A DNA stretch of 64,000 bases from Aspidiotus rigidus (Eukaryota; Arthropoda; Insecta; Hemiptera; Diaspididae), in the NCBI GenBank assembly GCA_035079385.1, contig JAVHKY010000047.1, positions 3,286,001 through 3,350,000 on the forward strand, read 5' to 3'. The notes under the pieces are model-generated. The model was not told the origin of the DNA. It ran no database searches and saw only the letters and a list, made by a program, of their open reading frames with translations. The number at the start of each line of letters is the position of its first letter. Position 1 is the first letter of the stretch. This document shows positions 58,771 to 64,000 of this stretch, in pieces. The translations under genes were made by a program, and so were the position numbers.

Positions 58771-61700
58771 TATTTAATCCTGTTTCGCAAATGACGTATA
58801 ATTATTTTCTCTTTGTCCTTACGAAAATTACTATTTAATTTTATAATTTTTGATTTTATCCTTTGTCGGTTGTTGCCCGCGTTTTTTTTATGTATTTTAC
58901 TACTTTCTATTCATCTTGTTTTTTAGGATAGTACGATTCGTTTTAGATGTTCCGAATGAAACTCGTATGTTAGGTGTAAGGTTTATGATAGGTAGTTTTT
59001 TGATCGTAGAACCTGTTATCATGTTAGTGAAGGTGAAAAACGGAAAAACTATCGATGAAAAATATGAACGGGAGAGTTTGGTCTGATGGGGAGGAATGGA
59101 AATCCTTGAATACCTCGATATCGGATGGGTTAGCTGCAGTACTGAAAATGAAGCTTAAAATAAGGAAAAAATTAGATGCCTGGATTTAAAAAAAAAAAAA
59201 AAAAAAAAAAAATGAAACCTCACAGATGAGTTCTGAACAGATGGATTACTTAACCACTCAGCGTAATAATGAATTCATACATCTTTCAATTTCGTTCTTG
59301 CGACACTGATTCGTGCAAAGAAAAATTCGAATGAAATGAGTAGCCGTGATCCCGTTTGATCTTGCACCGTGATCAACTGTTTGTTTGTATTAGTACAGAA
59401 CGAAGTTGTCGTACTTGAGAACTTTAAAATAATTTTTTTTTTTTCGCGATCCTAACTCTTCTACTAAATCGTCCAGAGATGAGATTTAGGAAATGAAATA
59501 TTTATTAGTACTGCAGATAAACTTCATCCAACATCATTGTTGTTCCTGGTCCCATAATCGAGTCAAGTTTCACAAAAATTTTTCGTGTTTTTCTCTTCCA
59601 ATCAAGAAATTCCGAGACCACATTTTTTTCTCCTGATAGTAAAGAAAATTTCGTCTCATTTTGTGTGAAAAAGTTCATAATCGTTCAACCCACTTGTAAT
59701 TTATTTATCGAGAGTTTCAGTTTCATTCGACTCGTTCGATAATCCCGAGCATATTGTTATACATCGTAAACGCAAATGCAATCCATAAAAAAATTACAAT
59801 TTATTAATTTTCTTTTTCGTTTTGGGTGTTACATTTGGAAATCAAAATCGTGTATTCTTTTCAATAATATGCAGTTAAAATTAATCATATTTGCATTTGA
59901 TGTCGATGATAACTAGTCCAGCGTATATTGCGTTGTTATTCTTAATAATTTGTTCGTGTTTATTAGAGGTATATTTTTTTCTCAATATAAATATTCAATT
60001 CTGTATTTAATTTTTGTTAGCTATCCGACGCTCATGACTAAAAAATTGTTAGGAAGTTCTTCTTTAGTTTTTATAATAGCTCAATTTTTATATCGAAATG
60101 TGTCAAAAAAATCGAAAAAGAAGAGAATATCAATCGATATTCTCGACGAATTGTCTTTTTTGTTATCCTCACAATATCCTTACACTAATGGCGCACCATG
60201 ATGTTCGCAACACCTGTTGTAATCTAGTCATTAAGAAATTCGTAATTTTTCGGATGTAGATTGGTTATCATGTAAAAGGCGGAATGAATGTTTTTTAATC
60301 TATTTTAAATGCTCCTATAAATTTATTTGGTCATTTTTTTGTAAAAGAATACGTTTGTATCTTCTCGAAAGAAACACGCGCGATTTTGAAAGTTTACAGC
60401 ACCGGTCATATTATTTATTTGTTTATGTAATTTTCTCAGTAAAGCGGATTATCATGTTTCTAATAATTATGTCATCTTTCAATATTGATGAAGGTTTTCA
60501 ATTTCTGAGTTTCGATCATTCTAACGAGTTGTAATGTTTTTAAAAAGATTATTGTTATTTATTTATTTTTCTATGACTATTTTATACCGATTACGTTACC
60601 AGTACACCTTAAAATCTATTTTATTGCATTCATGCCGCAGTTTTGAAATTCAATTGTAATATTATGTAACGATTATTATTATTATTATCCGATTTATTAT
60701 CATTTTTATTTTGTATTTCCACTGTTTTGTTTTTGTTTCTTTCTTTTTCAGTCATTTAATTTGTATCGTTTGTGAAAGTTCTCCAAGAACTAATTTATGA
60801 ATTGGCTGAAGGTCTTATCGGATGCGTACAAATGTAACGTTAATTTTTCAAGAATAATTTTTGTATAAGAATAATTAATTTTAATATTCCTATTTATGTT
60901 CACTGGGATAGCACGTCATGTTAGTATGTCTTTTTTTTAATTTATATTTCAGTATGGCTGTTTTATTTATCAATGTTTTGTGTAATACGACTTTCAAAAT
61001 GACTTATTGATTTCGATAATGTTTTTTCAAATTGCTGGCATTTTTCTTCTGTAAACGAACTTTGCTTTTTGAGATTTCTTATTGTCACTTTGTTTTTTTT
61101 TTTTTTTTCAAATCTAGAAACTAAATTTGTTGTGCATCACACCGCAATGACATTTGTCCTTATGCGTTAACGGACGTCACTATTTTCAAAGTCTCGTGAT
61201 TCAGCAGAATTTTAAACATATCAAACGAAATGGTAAAACAGTTAAGGTAAATCAATTGAATTAGATTTGGTGGCTCAATTGCTTCGAATTCTCGCAAATT
61301 GAAATCAGTGAGTGTCGTGGTTAATCAGGGTATAAGTGCTAAGCAGTTCACGGCATTCAGTTAAGGCTTATCAGCTGGACAACTCGTCGTTAGGGAAAAT
61401 GTTTGGAGATTTCATGTAACATTGGAAGATTTTTGTGTCTTAGGAAATTAATAAAGAATAAAAATAGAATTTTTCGCTATGTTGAGAATTATTATTCTTT
61501 TTTTTTTTCTTCTTTCTCACTCAACTTGCATTCGGAAAGACTGGTGTGATAAGCGTGAAATTATTGAAGCAGTTGACCTGAATTACCTTATTATTTGAGT
61601 AAGATAATTTTTACTGATTCTATTTTTCTTTTTCTGTGGATGTATAATGTAGTACTTAGTAAATTTAATTTCGTCAATCGTCATCTATATCGATTACTTA

Positions 61701-62100
61701 CATTTCAGTCGCCGCGCGGACTGAACGACTGAGGTTTCTTACATAGTTTACTATTTTATCGATTCATTTTAAGGTAATGTAGTTTGTATTTATTCTATTA
61801 TTTTATCAACCATTCGTAATTATTCTTTCTGTTCATTAGTTGTTTTGTACAAAACTTTTTAACTCGTGTAAATATTTGTTAGAAAAATTGTGGAAAAAAA
61901 AAAAAAAAAAACGACCAGAAAGTGATATAACCAAAAATAAAATTTTTCTCATAATTTCCCTGAGCGTAGTTTTTTTGCTTGAATTCTTTCGAAGGGCCGA
62001 GTGAGGAAATTCGTTCTTTTTAAGTTGTTTCAAGTTTATTAGAACTTAATCTTCAAGGATACTGATGAAATTTGTCTTTGTTATCGAGGAAATAAAGATT
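58771..62100 (+). other. Probable 3' UTR and downstream flank of the inhibitory SMAD
   Basis: AT-rich sequence without convincing coding capacity follows the stop codon. It holds overlapping AUUUA motifs near 60551-60563 (TTATTTATTTATTTTT), a class of element linked to unstable mRNAs, and candidate polyadenylation signals at 61450-61461 (AATAAAGAATAAA) and near 62091 (AAATAAAG). A long A-run at 59188-59211 could instead be internal A-rich sequence or the tail of a retrotransposed fragment. Where the transcript ends cannot be decided without RNA data. Confidence 0.45.
58927..59086 (+). CDS. Possible alternative terminal exon of the inhibitory SMAD
   Basis: Immediately before the normal stop there is a donor-like CAG|GTGATA (exon end 58766), and 160 nt later a good acceptor, a T-rich run ending in TTTTTTAG at 58926. 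Joining them keeps frame: AG plus G gives arginine, and the frame stays open for 52 further codons to TGA at 59084-59086. The extension would begin IVRFVLDVPNETRML. SMAD6/7 proteins normally end where the unspliced stop lies, so the default reading is that this is 3' UTR. The frame could be chance, and I do not recognise the peptide. Confidence 0.25.
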
Positions 62101-63500
62101 TGAACTCATTTATATTAATTGTGATCGTGAAAATATTGAAAACATGTTAGTATAAATCGATTTTACGTGACGTTACAGCACTGATACCTGTAAACAAAAG
62201 TACTAGGCAGAAGTCTTATCAGTTTCGAACATCCTCACGATTAGCATAGAAATAACACCGGATTCATTCATACACGAAAAAAATAATGAAGTTGAGAATA
62301 AAAATGTATTTTTATATGCAAGAAAGTTTTCTGATTTATTCTTCTCTTCCGAATACTCCTTTATGACAATTTTTGAATAATAATTCTGCAGCAGAAAGCT
62401 ACTTACTGCTACAGAAACAGGAAAAAAAAAGACTTGGCCGCGTTCTGCTGCAGACATCAACCAGATGCTGAATGATTACATGCAAAAAATGTTCCTGCAT
62501 GACGTCGTGTACGAGTATATGCAACATCCGGAAATCGCTCATCTGCGAGCTTCAACGGACAGTGGGAATTTTCGCACTATTTTTTTGATGTTCTAGTGGT
62601 CTCATGCAACATCAGGAACAAAATGATTCTTTTTTCAATTCTGAAAAAAAAAACTGTTATTCATGCAGTGAAGGGTTGAAGAAACTGCGTACCGTTGCAG
62701 AAAATAATTTCTGTATCGGTATTAAGGGCAAAGAATTGAATTTCCAAACTGCATACTGTCGTAGGATGTGAAGTCTACATTATTTGCAGTAAAATAGAAA
62801 TTCAATTCCAGTTGCAAAAATAGGGCGTAGACTCAAATTTGAAGTTGCCTATATCTGCAGTACGGCAGAAATATGATATTGTCTACTGAGAAGTTTACAC
62901 AATTTGCATTGCAACTGTGCAGAAAGTTTTTAAAAATTCAAAATTCTGCTACAGAACGTTGCAGTATTTTTCGGAAGTTTCAGAACTTTCAATCCGTAGC
63001 AGAAAATATGATTACTCTGCAGAAACTCATAGCGGAATATGGGCAAGAATTATCAGTTTGATGAATGATCGAAACGTTTCTGTAGTAGTAGGGATTGGAA
63101 CTGAAATAAAAACCCTCCGTGAGAAAAACTGTTTTCTTGGTTTCGGTTTTTGTGCCAACCCAAATTTTTTTCAAAGGTTTTAGTTTTTAGTAATACCCAA
63201 AATTCTTTCGGTTTAAGAGGCGAGGATTTTTAAGGAAAAAATTTTTCGGTAAGTAGTTTCAAATTTCGGTTTTTCACAGAATTGAGTGAATTTTAATTTT
63301 GAAGTGAAAATATACTTGTTCGGCAAATAAAAAAAGAAAAAAAGGTCATTTTTTATTTGTTTTTCTGAACGGAAAATAAGTTGTTTTACTAAAAAAAGAA
63401 GAATTATTCAATTTGTCTTGGTCGATCAAATTGTTATACCTAATTAAAATTAAAAATTGAATGCCATCGGAGAAATTATACAAAATACCGATGTTTTGGA
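62101..63500. other. Decayed repetitive sequence with many TGCAG motifs
   Basis: TGCAG/CTGCA words recur densely (for example at 62388, 62451, 62667, 62746, 62788, 62857, 62960 and 63018) in AT-rich sequence. CGGTTTTT-type words occur around 63140-63280. No terminal repeats or coding domain could be supported. Confidence 0.4.
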
Positions 63501-63505
63501 GTCAC

Positions 63506-63538
63506 CTGAAGAAGGGGCATTGTTGCCCCCGAAACGTC
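63506..63538 (+). ncRNA. Hammerhead-like motif of Penelope type
   Basis: CTGAAGA (63506-63512) is followed by a perfect stem GGGGCA/TGCCCC (63514-63519 with 63524-63529) and then CGAAACGTC (63530-63538). This matches the order CUGANGA - stem II - GAAA of a minimal hammerhead ribozyme. Such motifs are known in terminal repeats of Penelope-like elements. No coding part of such an element is attached here. Self-cleavage is unproven, and the A in place of the usual U in the core may weaken it. Confidence 0.5.
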
Positions 63539-63540
63539 GC

Positions 63541-64000
63541 TATTTTGAATAATTTCTCTAGCTGATAATGTGTATTAAATTTTTCAGTTTAACCATGAGT
63601 TTGTTTTACTAACTTTCAATTTTCTTTTTTTCAATTCTCAGAAAATTTTGCGTGACGGTGGTTTTTCATTTTCGCTAGATTAAATAGGCCTAGTTGCTGC
63701 AGTTAAAGTCATCAATCATCACACAACAGGAACTTGTGGAAATAAAATTTTATTGATCAAAATTAACAAAGAAAGAAAAAAATATGCAACATTGTTTCTT
63801 AGGTTTTGGTGTTTTAGTTTATTCAATGGTTTCTTGTTTTTTTTTTTTTTTTTTTCTTCTTTTCTTCTCAATTATTTCCATTTTAGTTTTAGGTGTCATG
63901 TATTGCGACTTTTGAAACGGTTCCACTGTTTTGGGAAAATCGATTTTTTATTTTCATTCAATATGACATGATAAAACATTAGAACTGAGTATTCTTTTTT
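63541..64000. other. Non-coding window end
   Basis: AT-rich sequence with a T-run at 63838-63855. No feature is recognised beyond the hammerhead-like motif just upstream. Confidence 0.45.

Overview
The window is animal nuclear DNA, most likely from an insect. It contains one recognisable host gene, the 3' half of an inhibitory SMAD (Daughters-against-dpp / SMAD6-7 type) on the + strand, set in a large transposon-filled non-coding region. The evidence is GT-AG introns, an MH2 domain split across two exons, and a repeat complement of R1-, Jockey- and I-type LINEs, Penelope-like elements, a MULE remnant and many hAT-like miniature elements, typical of arthropods. The species cannot be read from the sequence.

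Layout. 1-2490: non-coding with a diverged ~365-bp tandem duplication. 2491-4432: hAT-like element with a second one nested inside, both with exact 8-bp target duplications. 4441-7921: non-coding. 7922-8090 and 9767-10151: two long near-perfect inverted repeats flanking a 5'-truncated LINE with an RNase H domain. 10187-11220: ~190-bp satellite array. 11221-15146: non-coding, with one BMP activating-element-like site. 15147-17702: larger RNase H-bearing LINE remnant. 18390-19640: decayed R1 copy. 21440-24310: nearly complete Penelope-like element with a truncated tandem copy. 26890-28030: decayed Penelope-like stretch. 31535-34045: R1 copy interrupted by a small DNA element. 36790-37870: SINE-like sequence and a Penelope 3' end. 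38083-41425: Jockey copy split by a 1.77-kb AT-rich satellite block. 45300-48476: Penelope 3' fragment, MULE remnant and a rearranged R1 copy. 50194-51145: 476-bp tandem duplication.

53873-58770: the two final coding exons of the inhibitory SMAD, separated by a 4.37-kb intron that holds three independent hAT-like insertions and a LINE tail. A long AT-rich 3' region follows, with AUUUA motifs and AATAAA signals. The window ends in decayed repeats with a Penelope-type hammerhead-like hairpin.

The N-terminal (MH1) exons were not found. The >53 kb upstream is therefore probably intron, or 5' flank plus intron. It is unusually rich in GGCGCC palindromes, the SMAD-binding core, which would fit feedback control of this gene by the BMP pathway it inhibits. 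This is inference. I found no operons, CRISPR arrays, rRNA or intact tRNA genes. The most checkable novelty is the family of TSD-flanked miniature hAT-like elements with GCCGAAAGC-type interiors in the SMAD intron, together with the paired giant palindromes, the composite satellite insertion in Jockey, and a possible alternative C-terminal exon of the SMAD.
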